Assembly (NCBI GenBank): GCA_019321725.1
Contig: CM033124.1
Location: forward strand, 14,996,868 to 15,060,867
Length of the DNA: 64,000 nucleotides
Direction: 5' to 3'
DNA from: Paulownia fortunei
Taxonomy: Eukaryota > Streptophyta > Magnoliopsida > Lamiales > Paulowniaceae
Below are positions 46,536 to 58,679 of the stretch, one piece after another (within the stretch, counting starts at the first letter, position 1; each line of letters opens with the position of its first letter). A program made the position numbers and the translations under genes. The notes under the pieces are model-generated. The model saw only the letters and a program-made list of their open reading frames with translations. It was not told the DNA's origin and made no database searches.

Positions 46536-48744
46536 ATGTCTATTTTCTTGATTTTGTTGATTTGCTCAGTACATTTCCAAGAACCAAGATTTGCAGCAGG
46601 GCAAGATGAATGCCAGCCCACAAGCTGCCATGCGTCAGGCCCGATTATCCGCTTCCCTTTCCGGTTAAGAGGCCGCCAGCCCGAACACTGCGGCTATCCG
46701 GGTTTTGATCTTTCATGCAATTCCAACAACAGCACAGAATTTGAGTTCCAATTCCCGGTTCGGGCCTCCGCCAGAAACATTGTCCTCCCAATATCAGCAA
46801 AAGCTACAGTTCAAGAAATTGACTACAAAACTCAGGTGATTCGGGTCAGTGTTCTTAACGGGTCATGCCTCCCAAACCGGGTTCCCGAAGTCAACTCCTC
46901 TGCCTCTCCTTTTGAAATGTATTATAGGTACAACTGGCAAAGCGGATTTACATTTTTCAATTGCTCTGGAAAGCCCGATTCAACATACTCTTCAGACCCG
47001 ATCACTTGTCTTGATCATGGGGGTTCCAAATTTATGCATATCGATCGTATTATTCGGTTACAGATTTGTCTTTGTCAAGTTGCATGAAGATGTACAATAT
47101 TTCTGATATTTCAGAGGTGATCTTCAACGGGCCGAGAGAATATTCTGTTGATGACACTCAGTTGCATTGGCCCGAACCACTTTGTGGGAGTTGTGAAGCA
47201 AATGGAATGTATTGTAGGTTGAAGAGTAATGGGACAAATAATGAAACTGAATGCTTTGACATACCCAAAGAACCTGAACAGAAGAAAAAGGGTAACCTTC
47301 ATAATTTATTTATTTTAAATGTTTGTCGATGTTGTTTTGATTTCTGCAGTTCAGATTAGGCCCTTTTATTGTGCTTCTGTACATTGTAGTATTTGGATTG
47401 CTGCTCCTTATTATAGGTGTTTTTATAGTGCTATTGCTTTTGTGCATCAAGAATTTGAGCTGTTTATTGTTAGCTATGGAACCTAACATAGAGTGATTTT
47501 ATAAAAGCATTATGATTTGGAGGAAAGTGAGACAATTGAACTTTTGAGTTTTAGCAGCAATTGTTATTGATCTGATGGGCTCACAAATCTATTGCTTTTT
47601 TCTCACAGGTGACTCGAAAAATGTAGTTTTTGCAGTTGTGGTAGTTGGTGTTTTCCTAATGGCACTAGCGTTCGCTGCACTGTTTCATGTCTACAGCGTG
47701 AAGAAGAGAAAACGAAAGAACGACAGAAGGATTGAACAGTTTTTGGAGGATTATAAAGCTCTTAGGCCAACAAGATACACTTACTCAGATGTTAAGAGAA
47801 TAACGGATGGGTTTAAGCACAAATTGGGCCAGGGAGGTTATGGGACAGTGTTCAAAGGGAAGCTCTCGACTGACATTCCTGTAGCGGTTAAGGTCCTAAA
47901 TAACATCAAAGGAAATGGTGAGGAGTTCCTCAATGAAGTGGGAACGATTGGCAAAATCCACCATGTGAATGTGGTTCGTTTAGTTGGGTATTGTGCGGAT
48001 GGATACAGGCGTGCTTTAGTATATGAGTTCTTGGAAAATGATTCACTCGAAAAGTACATTTCATCAGGCAAGCAGAGTAGCACAGTCGGTTGGGAGAAGC
48101 TGCACAAGATTGCTTTAGGTATAGCCAAAGGCATTGATTATCTTCACCAAGGCTGCAACCAAAGGATCCTTCATTTTGATATTAAACCTCATAACATCTT
48201 GCTAGACCATAATCTCAACCCGAAGGTTGCTGATTTTGGTTTAGCAAAATTGTGTTCCAAGGAGCAAAGTGTTGTCACCATGACTGCTGCCCGAGGGACA
48301 ATAGGTTATATTGCACCTGAGGTTTTCTCTAGGAACTTTGGGAAAGTGTCATATAAATCGGATATTTATAGCTTTGGGATGCTGTTGCTGGATATGGTTG
48401 GTGGAAGGAAGAATTTCCATGCCAGAGCACAAGACAGCAGCCAAGTTTACTTTCCTGAATGGATGTACAATCAGCTGGAAAAAGGAGAAGATATAGCAAT
48501 CCAAATTGAGAAAGAGGATGAAAGTAACATAGTGAAAAGGCTAATAATCGTCGGGCTTTGGTGCATCCAGTGGTACCCAGCTGACAGGCCTTCCACGAAA
48601 GTCGTGATTCAGATGCTAGAAGGGGAAAACATGCCCATCATGCCACCAAATCCTTTTGCTGCTTCAAAATCTGTAAACACGAATTCAACTTCCAGTGGAA
48701 GCCTATTTTACAGCACTCAAACAAGCATGAGTACTAGTAATTGA
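46536..48744 (+). pseudogene. LRK10L-type receptor kinase, copy 4 (subtype B), one-base deletion
   Basis: Exons: 46536-47291 and 47609-48744. I use the ATG at 46536 (MSIFLILLICSVHF, a good signal peptide). The ectodomain has GUB_WAK_bind ([19 protein letters not shown]) and a WAK-associated block (CGSCEANGMYC). One base is missing in a G/T run at about 47025-47030; the frame from upstream stops at about 47085, while the correct continuation (TDLSLSSCMKMYNIS) runs in another frame. The membrane segment lies at about 257-280. The kinase is complete: GQGGYGTV at about 326-333, VAVK lysine near 347, HFDIKPHN near 441-448, DFGLAK near 461-466, APE near 488. Allowing for the deletion it spans 630 aa. 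It is the best-preserved of the four copies, possibly functional if the indel is an assembly error. Confidence 0.87.
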
Positions 48745-49190
48745 GTATAAGTTAATATCTTATTGAATTGTAAAAATTTGCGAAAGTATGTGCTTATTAT
48801 ACTGGATTTTGTGCTCATTCTATATGTCACACCATTAGATTTTACACTGTTTCATTACAAAGAACCCTTGATGCTTAGTCAGAGAACTGAAACTTTGGTA
48901 TGGGAGAATTGTAGTTTAACATTAATGAAAGAAAAAGAAGTCAATATTTACATCTTACTTGTCTCACAGGATGTTCATTCTATCTTTTTTGTCCCTCAAA
49001 AGGCAGTTACCAGTGAGGGGATAAGAAGAATACATGAAAACGTTTTACATAACAGAGTTCTTTTCTTGTTTTTCTCCAACTTTGTAAACCGTGTGGCTAA
49101 CAGGAGACCAAACCTTAACTAACCAAAACTTTAGAAATTCCCAATTTCTGTCACAATTCACCCAGTACTAAAATCCAAAACAAACAAGAA
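48745..49190. other. Spacer between receptor kinase copy 4 and the ATL gene
   Basis: Convergent 3' ends. The frame at 48763-49122 has no recognisable domain and probably lies in the 3' UTR. Nothing else seen. Confidence 0.6.
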
Positions 49191-52100
49191 TTAAGAAGGC
49201 TGTGTTAAAGGAGAAGACTTGGGAGAATTCCTGCAAACCGGGCACGAAGAGTTTAGCCGGAGCCATTCATCTATACATTCTGCATGGAAGCAATGCTGAC
49301 ACTCAGGTATACTTCTCAAAGTCTCTTTAGGCATGTACTCCGATAAACAGATTGAGCAAATGCTGTCGCCGGGCTTAGGCAACCGACGGCTCTCCCCTAG
49401 GATTGTTTTCGGGTACGACTCAATAGTTGGACCGTCGAGGCCTGATATGGTGGTGGTGGGCTGTGGCGCCACCACCACTGAAAACTCCATAATGGGGTGG
49501 TGCCGCCTGCTGCAGAGTTTCAGGCGGCTGCAAAGGAAACAGACAAAGCCCATCAGGCAGAGGAATGCTGGCACCCCTGCACCCACAATTATGGCGTATC
49601 GCGCACTTCTTGGCAGCCCTGGAAGTTTAGGTTTACAGTTTCATTAATACCATGCCTTTAAATCTTGAGTTCCAAAAAAATAAAATATTGAGCATTCAAA
49701 TTTGTAAGTACAAAAATCTCTCATTCAAATTTGTTATGTTAACAAAATCAAATTGAAATTATAAATTGAGCATTTTGCCCTCAACATAAAATATTGAAAA
49801 AATGATCAAATTATTAATTTATTAAGTGACAATTCTGCTCCCTGATATTTTGGCAATGCTTATACATTTGTGAGAGGTGTATCTTTCATTGTTTATATAG
49901 TTGAAGTGACATCTTTATAATATATTCATAATTAAATATTATTGTCCTAAGAATGCAAAAGATCTTAAATTCAAATGTTATTTCCCCTACCCCATCTAAC
50001 AATTTTATAGAAAGTGTACATTTTTTAAATTAAACTCTACTCAGACCCCAATTTTTATTATTTTAAGTGAACTTAAAGATATTGAATCTTATAAAACCCT
50101 AAATCAAATCTCTCTCTTCCTCGGCCGCCCCCGCCACCCATCCCCTCTTTCCCACACTCTTGTCCAATTTCCTCTGTCCCTCGTTGTCTCTCCTATTGCT
50201 ACCTTATCCTCCATTTCTCCCTACTTGCAGCCATCCTCTCCCTCTCTCCTCTCTCCTCTCTCCTCTCTCCTCTCTCCATTGTCACTCTCCAGACGAAAAG
50301 AAAAGTAATGTTCGGGAAAAGTCCTCTCTCCTCTCTCCTCTCTCCTCTCTCCATTGTCACTCTCCAGACGAAAAGAAAAGTAATGTTCGGGAAAAGAATT
50401 GAGAGAGAAAAAAAAAAAAAAAAAAAGGCAAGTAAAGACAAAAAAATAATAAAAGGGGAAAAAAAGAAATACATTGACAATTTTTTTTATCATTTCTAAT
50501 TATTTTTCGAAGGGGACACCTCATTTTGATATTTTAATATTGCCACAGTACTTAAACAAGTCATTTTTTCTTTAACAAATGAAATAATAAATTTTAGTCT
50601 ACCCTGTATCGTGGAGGGCCAAAAACAAAAACAAAATAATAATAATAATAATAATAATAAAGTTACAAAAAGAAGCCATCAACAGTTAATTTCTTGACAT
50701 AAAACGATTAATTTTTTTTTCATCTAACGTTGTTTTTTTACATCCCCATGTATACAATCATTACATTTACACCTTCCTCTAAGTTTCAAATTTTACCAAA
50801 ATTATTTTGATCAGTAAAATATAAGAATAGTTTAGGAGTGAATTACTAAACTTTTTTGCTAATGTCATAATTTTTGGTCCAAAATCCTAATACTAGGGGA
50901 AGTTTTTGGTAAACATAATAAACTTATAGAGTAGATCTTATCTTACAATTAAAATATGGGAATGAGTTGATAATTTAATTATTTTATAAGAATGATAAGT
51001 GTAATTAACCCTGAAAGAAAATCATGACAGCAATATACAAGAAAGCTTAGAGCATTTGCAGCCCTCAAACCATTTAAAAAGATCTTTTTGGAAAAAAGTC
51101 AGAATTAACATTGATTTCAAACCCATGTATCCAATCATTTCCATGCCTTCTTTGACCTTCTCTTCTTGATTGTTGCCATTTCTTTAATGGCCATAGCTCA
51201 CTCATGCTTTGATTATATAACAAGAAAAGGACTAAAAGAGACTGGATTGCCACTATTCCCATTTCCACTTATTGCTTTATTAGTCTTTATCCTAGCCTTT
51301 GTCCTCTCTCCAATCCTTGCTTTAATTAGTATTGCTTTATAGTGTAAGGAAATAATTTTTTTTACTTGAAATAGTAAGTTAAGAAATTTAGCTAATTCTT
51401 ACCAGAAGATCTTGAAATGTAAATAATAACATTGCCCCTTAAGAAATAAATTGATATCTTTAATTGTTTAGGAACTTAAATAGTAAAGAATTTTAACAAT
51501 TTAAGGGCTAAAATAAAGATTAGGATTCAAAAACAAATCAAACTATTCGATACTCAACTCGAGATTGATTTCGTTAAAACTTGATTCGTTAAATATAACA
51601 AACCAAGTTTGACATATTTTCTCAATCGGTAGGGCTTGAGGTTTGGCTCGGCCTACACTCGATTAATAAAATAAAGTAATAAAATATGTGTAAAAAAATC
51701 AAACTACTAGAACTCGATTCATAATCAATTAAACTAAATCTTGTTAAAGTTCGATTCGATTCACAATCAAATCAAACTCATATATTTTTTTTAAAATTTT
51801 GATAAAATTTCAAACAAGTTTGAACATTAATGCAATCCACTCGACTCGATTTATTTACACCTCTAATTAAGAGTTGTTGGATTTAAATCTTATTTATTTT
51901 AGTAGTAGTTTCTTTAATTAAGATATATGTTTTGGTTTAAATTGGCCGATTATATTTAGTTAATTTTTAATATCTTGATATAATAAATTATGTAATAATT
52001 ATTTCTCTCTGAAAAAGGGGGGCTAAAAGAATTATTTTAGTAATTCAGTTGTCCAAATAATAACTTAAAAATATTTCAGTTAAATCTTACCATAAGATCC

Positions 52101-53857
52101 AATGAAATGTAAATTATAACATAGCTCCTTATATTGGTCATTATTATTATATATGTAAAGGTGAAATGACTTTAGAATATTTTTATTTTTCCTAATTGAA
52201 ATTCCCCATGGATAACAATTTGACATAGTCTAAAGCTTCTTCTTATCTTATCACTAGTCCATTACCGCTCGGCATTGACGTGTGATAAAATACTATTCTT
52301 GAGTGGTCCTTCGCCCCATTAAACTCCCAATAGGTCCCAATCCCATCATTAAGTCAATGGTAGTTAGGTGCATTACTCCATCACAGAAAGAAATAATTGT
52401 TTGTAATATTTTTACCTTTCCTTTGAACCAAGACACAAAGTTTTAGAAGATAACAAAACATAAAAAAATAAAATAAAAAAATAAATATTTTTACTAAAAG
52501 TAGTATTTAAAATTTGAATGATTTTAGATTATTATTTTAAATGTATACAGTAAATTTTCAATAAATTAATATTTTAATAAATAAAATATTATTCGCGTTA
52601 CAAAATAAAATATGAACTTTTAGTATTAAAAGGAGTGAAATATAAGATATTAAAGTAATAGCGTATGAATCGTTAATTTAGAAGTACAATATTCAAATAT
52701 TTTGTCAAATACAATCCTAAAAAATTGGAATATTGATTCATGAAAATTAAATCTCAAGAATTTATTTGTTAAAATTAGTTGTGTTTAAATTCATAATTGT
52801 CAAACAAACTACGTTTGAACAACATTAACCTATTAGCTTAACACCAAATAGTCAGATTAAGGACGCAGCTAAGGGAGCTGAGAGAGACAGAGCCCGTGCC
52901 AAGTCTATATAAACAAAAATATGTATATGTATATATAAAATTTATTAAATTTTAAAATTTTATTTTTATAAAAATAATAAAATTATTTGATATGATTAAA
53001 AATATGTATTTGTTCTTTGTCTTAAAAAAACAATTAATTTGCTATAATGATAGAATTTTTGACTCTTATCTCCAAGCAAGTCCAGTTCTTGATGGAAGTG
53101 ATACAGCCAAAGAATATTAGAAATCAGAAGATGAAGAAAGGTGAGATGACTTACCATGGCGAGCAACATTTCTGCACTCAATCACGGTACTATTAGCGCT
53201 CCTGAACCCGCACCGCCCCCCGCGGGACTCGCACCGCCCGCAGCGCGGCGAGGCCCAGGTGAGCCGGATATCATCGCTGAGACCCGATGTCATAACAGGC
53301 TCAAAAAACTCCCACTGAACCGGCACCGCCACCGTAGCCATCAAACTACACTTAGACGCCAAGAATCTGATGGCCCTTTCATCAGAAGAAGCCAAAACTG
53401 TGTAATTCTCCCCACTCAAACACCCTATGGGATCAAACTTATACTTGCTGTAATCAAACGTGCAGTTAAAAAGCGTGAAATCTTGGAAAAAAAACCCATT
53501 AAATGGCGACCCGGAAAAGTTCATGTCAAGGAGGCGTTTGGGGAGGCAGTTGTCGGGGTCGTTAAGCCATATGTTTTGCTTGGCGTAGTCTATGGCCTGG
53601 ACAGTGAATCTGCCGGCGTTGGGAAGATTGATAAGTGTTTGATTAAATGCGTCGCAGAAGAGGTCGAAGCCTGGATAGCCACAGGAGTTCGGCTGGAGGT
53701 TTTGGAGGCGAAATGGGAAGCGGATTATGGGTTCGGTACGACGGCAGAAGGAGTTGGAACAGAGTTCTGAGGCTGAAACTGGTTTAAAGAGAAAATTCAA
53801 GAATAAGCAGCAGAAGAAGATCAAGAAAAGAAAGCAGATAGGTTTGCCAATGTCCAT
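49191..53857 (-). CDS. ATL20/21/22-like RING-H2 E3 ubiquitin ligase
   Basis: Two exons: 53155-53857 and 49191-49618, joined across an intron of about 3.5 kb (donor gtaagtc, acceptor cttccag, phase 1), giving 376 aa. Signal peptide in about 1-30, then GUB_WAK_bind ([19 protein letters not shown]) and a WAK-associated block ([11 protein letters not shown]). Exon 2 starts [15 protein letters not shown] and supplies the membrane helix. The GLD motif of ATL proteins lies at about 294. The RING-H2 domain at 322-363 has C-x2-C, C-Q-H, H-x2-H, H-x2-C and CPVC, with all eight zinc ligands. In this family the protein is a membrane-anchored E3 with an extracytosolic ectodomain and a cytosolic RING. The length and two-exon layout match ATL20-22. 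The ATG at 53855-53857 was chosen for its signal peptide; an upstream in-frame ATG at 53924 exists. The alternative is two unrelated fragments, but phase and total length argue for one gene. Confidence 0.82.
50246..50396. repeat. Tandem duplication, two units of about 75 bp
   Basis: Each unit has a CTCTCTC-rich half, then attgtcactctccagacgaa and gaaaagtaatgttcgggaaa. The copies are almost identical, so the duplication is recent. Frames across it are low-complexity artefacts. Confidence 0.85.
50636..50661. repeat. (AAT)n microsatellite
   Basis: About eight uninterrupted AAT units. Confidence 0.9.
51520..51870. repeat. Putative dispersed plant repeat in the ATL intron
   Basis: Contains repeated actcgattc, gattcgattcacaatc and ctcgactcgatttat words, similar in style to 10590-10800. 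No clear termini or target duplication. Family unknown. Confidence 0.35.
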
Positions 53858-56800
53858 TGGAGTTGGTGGGGTGGTCTTTGAATTGTAAAACCCTTTTAAA
53901 CATGGAAAATGAAGTGTGATTAACAAGGGAAGTGGGTTATGATTTCTGGTTTCTGGATTGGAATTAAGAATTCACCATGTTGGTGGTGTACTGATGTTAG
54001 GTTGAAGAATTTGAGCCATTTAAAAAGATGGAGTTTTTGGATTGTATATTGGTGTGGAAATGGTTGCTAATTGGCAAGTCAACGCATGGAGCCATGGATG
54101 ATGAAGTGTGAGATATTTATATGTTATCAAATTTCTTGTAAACTTTTGAGTTATTTTTTGTAATTTCCAGTGAAATATGGATATCAGACCTTTTCAAATT
54201 TAACAGGACTCAATACAATGATATGTCTGTTATTCCATGTATATAGAAAGTACACCATTGTAAGAACATGTACTTTAAGGTTATGGACAACGTGTGATTG
54301 GGGACAATGACTTCAAGGGCTGGTGTAATTCGTGGGAGGTTTTAGTGCATGGTGAATTTTATGTGAGGCTCATCATATGGAAATAGTCACGACTGTTTTA
54401 AATTGAAATCCTAAGATCTCTTAACAATAATCCGCTTCCGCCTCAAGGTAAAAATGCCAGCATGCAACTAGGATTTCAAATAAAATCCCAGCATGCAACT
54501 AGAATTTCAAATTTTCTGATGTTAAGACTATTAGAATTTGATTTATATTTTACAAGTGAATCTCAAATATTCTAACTTTATTTCATTGGGATGATAATTT
54601 ATTTTCCTATTTTTACAAGCTAAAATAGTCTGTTGGTAAGTTTTTTATATCTACAATCTTGTTCATAAGTTCGAGTTATCCGAAGGAAAATTGAAAACCA
54701 ACAAGGATCTTATTTTTTAAAAAAAATTCAAAATCAATTCAAAAAAAAATAAAAGGGACAATTTTAGTTTGTTAAAAGCCAAAAGAAGAAATAACATGTT
54801 TTATCCCAAATTTATTGTTTCTAAATCCTAAAAGTTGCTAAATTCCACAGAATGATAATTGTTTTCCAAAGTATTCTCCTTTTTGAAATAATGAATAACA
54901 TTTTATTTCTCAACTCTCGTTGCTACTTTGTTCTCGATCGAATATCCCCTATAATGTTTGACTCTCATTTTTCAACTCCTATTTATTTCTCTCTTCTTTT
55001 GGGATTTGAGGCAAGTCCCAATAACCCAACTACTGGCCCAGTCAACTTCTTGAATCAAAACCATGGACCAATTCATTTCAATGATTTTAAGCCTTTGTTT
55101 CAAACTAAATATTTCAAATTTATAATAATAAAATATTAAAATTGTTTGAATATTTTTTTAATACAATAAATTTTAAATCATTACTCTTTTATTTTAAATA
55201 ATTTTTTGAGTTATTATGATAAATTTTAAATTTATTTTTATACAAATTTAAATCTTTTCTCAAAATACTTTTTTCAAATTCAAATCATTCGTTCCAAATA
55301 CAATATAAGTGCAACTTTATATGGAAGTTAAAGGCTCTACCCATTCAGGCTTTTAAAGAAGTACCAACAAATGAAACATTACATTGAAATTTAAGAATTG
55401 GACCTAGTAGGCATACATATTTACTCTGATTGGACAATTGTTTTGTCAATAGCTAAATTTACATTAAAAAAAATTAAAATGCATTTTTTTTTGTTGACCT
55501 TTAATTTTTTTATTTTTTTGGTCTTTTTCTTAACTAAGGGATTTCATGGGCAAAAGCAAGACTCAAAATTCGAAGGTCGCCCTCCCAACGCACAAGCAAA
55601 GGACTTTTTCAAAGTAATACACAAAGAAACCCTCTTGGTTTGCTAGATTGTTTTTTAAGTGAAACAATTATATGCAATTACATCAAAATATCAATTATCA
55701 ATAATTAAATTTCAACTAATAATAACAAACAATAATTAATGACCATTTAAATACTATTATTGAAGCAAACAAATATTTATATTTGGGATTGGAATCCAAT
55801 ATTTTACGACACATTTATTTCATGAACTGACCATTTCAGGACAAGGTCAATTCAGGTAGAATGGGATTCCAACTCAAATGGTTTTTCTCATTACTTTGTT
55901 GGGCTACGATCACATATTGAAGCCGAGTTGAATATTAATTTTTATTCATTTATTTGGTTCACTTAATTATACAGGTAAACTGAAATAATTTTTTGCTTGT
56001 TATGACTATTATACCATTATCTGTACTAACAATTAGAATACATAAACACATATTTAAGAAAATATAGAAAGTTATGAAAGACAGGAACTAACATAATCAT
56101 TATTTTATTATAGTACGAAAACACGTACGTGCATTTATATATGATTTTAAATGTAAAATAAAATATTAAGGTACAGAATAATTATGCATGTGTATATAAT
56201 ATACATAAATACAAATATGCTTATACTATATCTATATCTTTAAATAAATATATTTACAATATATATGAATATGCACATATTTATTTATATATAAATAAAT
56301 TATAAATATATTAATTACAATATGTATGCTACAAATATCTAGTCAGGAAGGGATCTGGTCGAATTCATGTAAAAGAGATTTTCAAAACCATGAACAATAT
56401 ATATAGATGTGTGTGTGTGTGTGTGTGTGACACACATACTTTTATAAATGTGTATTTATGTTGCTATTTTTAATTAATAAGAATCATAATTAAAGATTTT
56501 GGGAGAGATTTTGAGGATGTTGGAGCTTTTTTTCAGTCATGATTGTCAATTAATCCGACTTAAGTGGAATGATCATTCTTCATGGTTAAATAAAGAATGA
56601 ATTTTTCCACTTTTAAAGAAAATACTCTGTACTTAAACTCTTCAATCCCACGTCTATTACAGTGGCTCTAATTATAAGCTAAAGTTATTTAAAAACTTAT
56701 AAGGTCAAAAATATTTAGTAATTTTTTTTAAATAACCTATAACATAAAAAAAAACTGTTTGAAAGCATATAATTTCTTAAAAAAATATATCCATCTTAAT

Positions 56801-58355
56801 TTATTTTTAAAATAAAATTTTATTTTAATAAATTTATTCAATTTTGATATTTTTAATTACAAAATTACAATTACTAATATTTTAAAAAATTTATAATTTT
56901 ATTTTATCCAAATACTTCAATAATTTATTTTTAAAATAAAATTTACCTATTTTATAAATTTTTAAAATATTTTATAAAATATGCAAGATATTTTAAATTT
57001 AGCCAAACAGTCTCAACGCAAAAAGTGTGATTAAATAAGTGATTTTTTTTTTCTTCTAAATTTCCAGACGTAATATTTAGATATCCATTTCAACACTTGC
57101 GCTAGAGAAAAGGGGATACTTGTTTTTACATCTTAGCTTTTACTAGAGATAATAGAAAAAAATAGTTAAGCAATCTTTGGTCTTATTGTGGAAGCGAGTT
57201 TTCACTCCTCCAAAATGAAAATCATCAAATATGAAAAATATATAAAATCCAAAATATATTTTTTTCTTTCCCAAAAATATTTGTAAAATCTCAAATCATT
57301 ACTAAACACACATATATATATATTTCAATCATTATATATATATATAAATATATCTTTATACATATAAATATATATATATATATTTTTCAATCTTCATCTT
57401 TATATAATAACAATACATAAAAATTAAAAAAAAAATGATATAAATGTAACACCTCCCCTACGGGACAACAACTTACGTGAAAAGAATTTTATATTTAAAA
57501 ATCTCACCGTCCTGCAACAAAACTAAACATTATATTATTTGCACACAATCTCCAATACATTTTTCCCTAAACACTTACAACACCAAATATAGCCTTATTC
57601 TTTAAAAAAAAAAAAAAAAGCATGAAGAAAATGTTTGCGAAAATATTATTAGATATAATATTCCTTCCATATCATTATTTTAGTCCAATTAACTAAGAGT
57701 GTAAAAAAAAATATTTTAGGAATCAGGTGCAAAACCCTATAAAAATAAAATAAAATATAAGATTAAGGAATTATTTTGTGTTGAATTTATGAAAAATTTC
57801 CTTCATTTTGAATAGGAAGGAAGCACTTATTACTAAAAATCTAAAACTTCAAATATTTGGTAAATAAAATGTATTAATATATAGCCAAAAGATTTTGAAG
57901 TTGATGCTTATTTGCCCTAATAAAAAAACTTTCCATGCCTTTTCTATTATTCTTAAAAATTTAATTTTTCTATTACAAATTTGTGTTTTCATATATAAAA
58001 CATTTATTTTATATAAAAATTTAATACTATTATATTCACATGAGATGCAATTATAATATTAATTACAAAATATATCATGAAATTCAAATAGAGAAATTTA
58101 AAACACAAAATGTATCACGAAAATAAGATTGAGGATTCCTTTCATATTTTTCTTTTTTCTCAACGAAATCTCTCGTCCAAAAAGATGTAACTATAATTTA
58201 GCAGTAAAATCAAACGTATTAACCATAGAACGATGATCAGATCACAGGGCATAACCCCAAATCGATTGCATTTTTCCCCATTTATTCTAATTTCTAACCA
58301 CCAAACAGAAAGGAAAAAAGAAAAAAACAAGAGTAATCCTAAAATTATCGAAAAC
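53858..58355. other. Intergenic AT-rich region
   Basis: Starts with the ATL promoter. No gene recognised: frames at 54852-55139 and 55398-55646 lack domains. It holds a (GT)n microsatellite at about 56408-56430 and dense (AT)n tracts at about 57311-57382. Confidence 0.65.
56408..56430. repeat. (GT)n microsatellite
   Basis: About 11 uninterrupted GT units, followed by a short CACACA inverted stretch. Confidence 0.9.
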
Positions 58356-58679
58356 TCAAAAATCATAGCACCGACCGTTCTTCTCCCAATCGCCGTAGCG
58401 AGTCGGCTCCGGCCCGCGGGGGCCGCCGATTTCACCTGTTACCTTGTTTACAGACTCATCCCCGCCGTCATTTTCTTCATCTTTGGAAGCGTGTTCCTCC
58501 TCATGCTCGATTTCGTTATGGATCTTCTCTTTATCTTCGGAAATCGGCAACTCCTTTGTTTCTGGTTGCTGATTTTGCAAGAGCTGAGCAGTCGTGCCGA
58601 TAAGTCGGCGACTCGCCAAGTAAAAGAACTCGGATCTGGCGATAGGTGATGAGAATAGACGGTTCAGATTGCTCGCCAT
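58356..58679 (-). CDS. SDHAF4: Succinate dehydrogenase assembly factor 4 (SDHAF4), mitochondrial
   Basis: A single-exon 107-aa protein. The C-terminal 26 residues (82-107) are the whole DUF1674/SDHAF4 signature: [20 protein letters not shown] followed by RCYDF. The N-terminus ([20 protein letters not shown]) is rich in Arg and Ser with almost no acidic residues, as in a mitochondrial presequence, and the middle is an acidic, disordered linker. In the family, SDHAF4 binds flavinylated SDH1 (the flavoprotein subunit of complex II) in the matrix and helps its assembly. Length and single exon are usual for plants. The start is the first ATG in frame. The gene stands alone between long AT-rich spacers. 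Confidence 0.93.
   Translation of the reverse strand: MASNLNRLFSSPIARSEFFYLASRRLIGTTAQLLQNQQPETKELPISEDKEKIHNEIEHEEEHASKDEENDGGDESVNKVTGEIGGPRGPEPTRYGDWEKNGRCYDF

Larger units (their letters stand above)
49619..53154 (-). other. Long intron of the ATL gene
   Basis: AT-rich DNA without a gene. It holds a duplicated pyrimidine-rich block (50246-50396), an (AAT)n microsatellite (about 50636-50661) and a probable dispersed repeat (51520-51870). Confidence 0.65.

Noticed and set aside
47345..47505. Strongly hydrophobic frame between the two exons of receptor kinase copy 4, like a spare membrane exon
   Set aside because: Its acceptor does not fit the phase of exon 1, and exon 2 already supplies a membrane helix. 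Left as intron sequence.
50160..50493. Serine/leucine- and lysine-rich ORFs on both strands
   Set aside because: Produced by the duplicated CTCTCTC block and poly-A run in the ATL intron.
53156..53770. A 204-codon plus-strand ORF
   Set aside because: It lies antisense to exon 1 of the ATL gene, whose minus-strand reading has a signal peptide and a clear GUB_WAK_bind domain. The plus reading has no recognisable domain.
54620..54700. Possible tRNA-derived SINE (a tctgttggtaag box and a gttcgagttatcc box)
   Set aside because: The two boxes are weak, there is no defined 3' tail or target duplication, and similar words occur by chance in AT-rich DNA.
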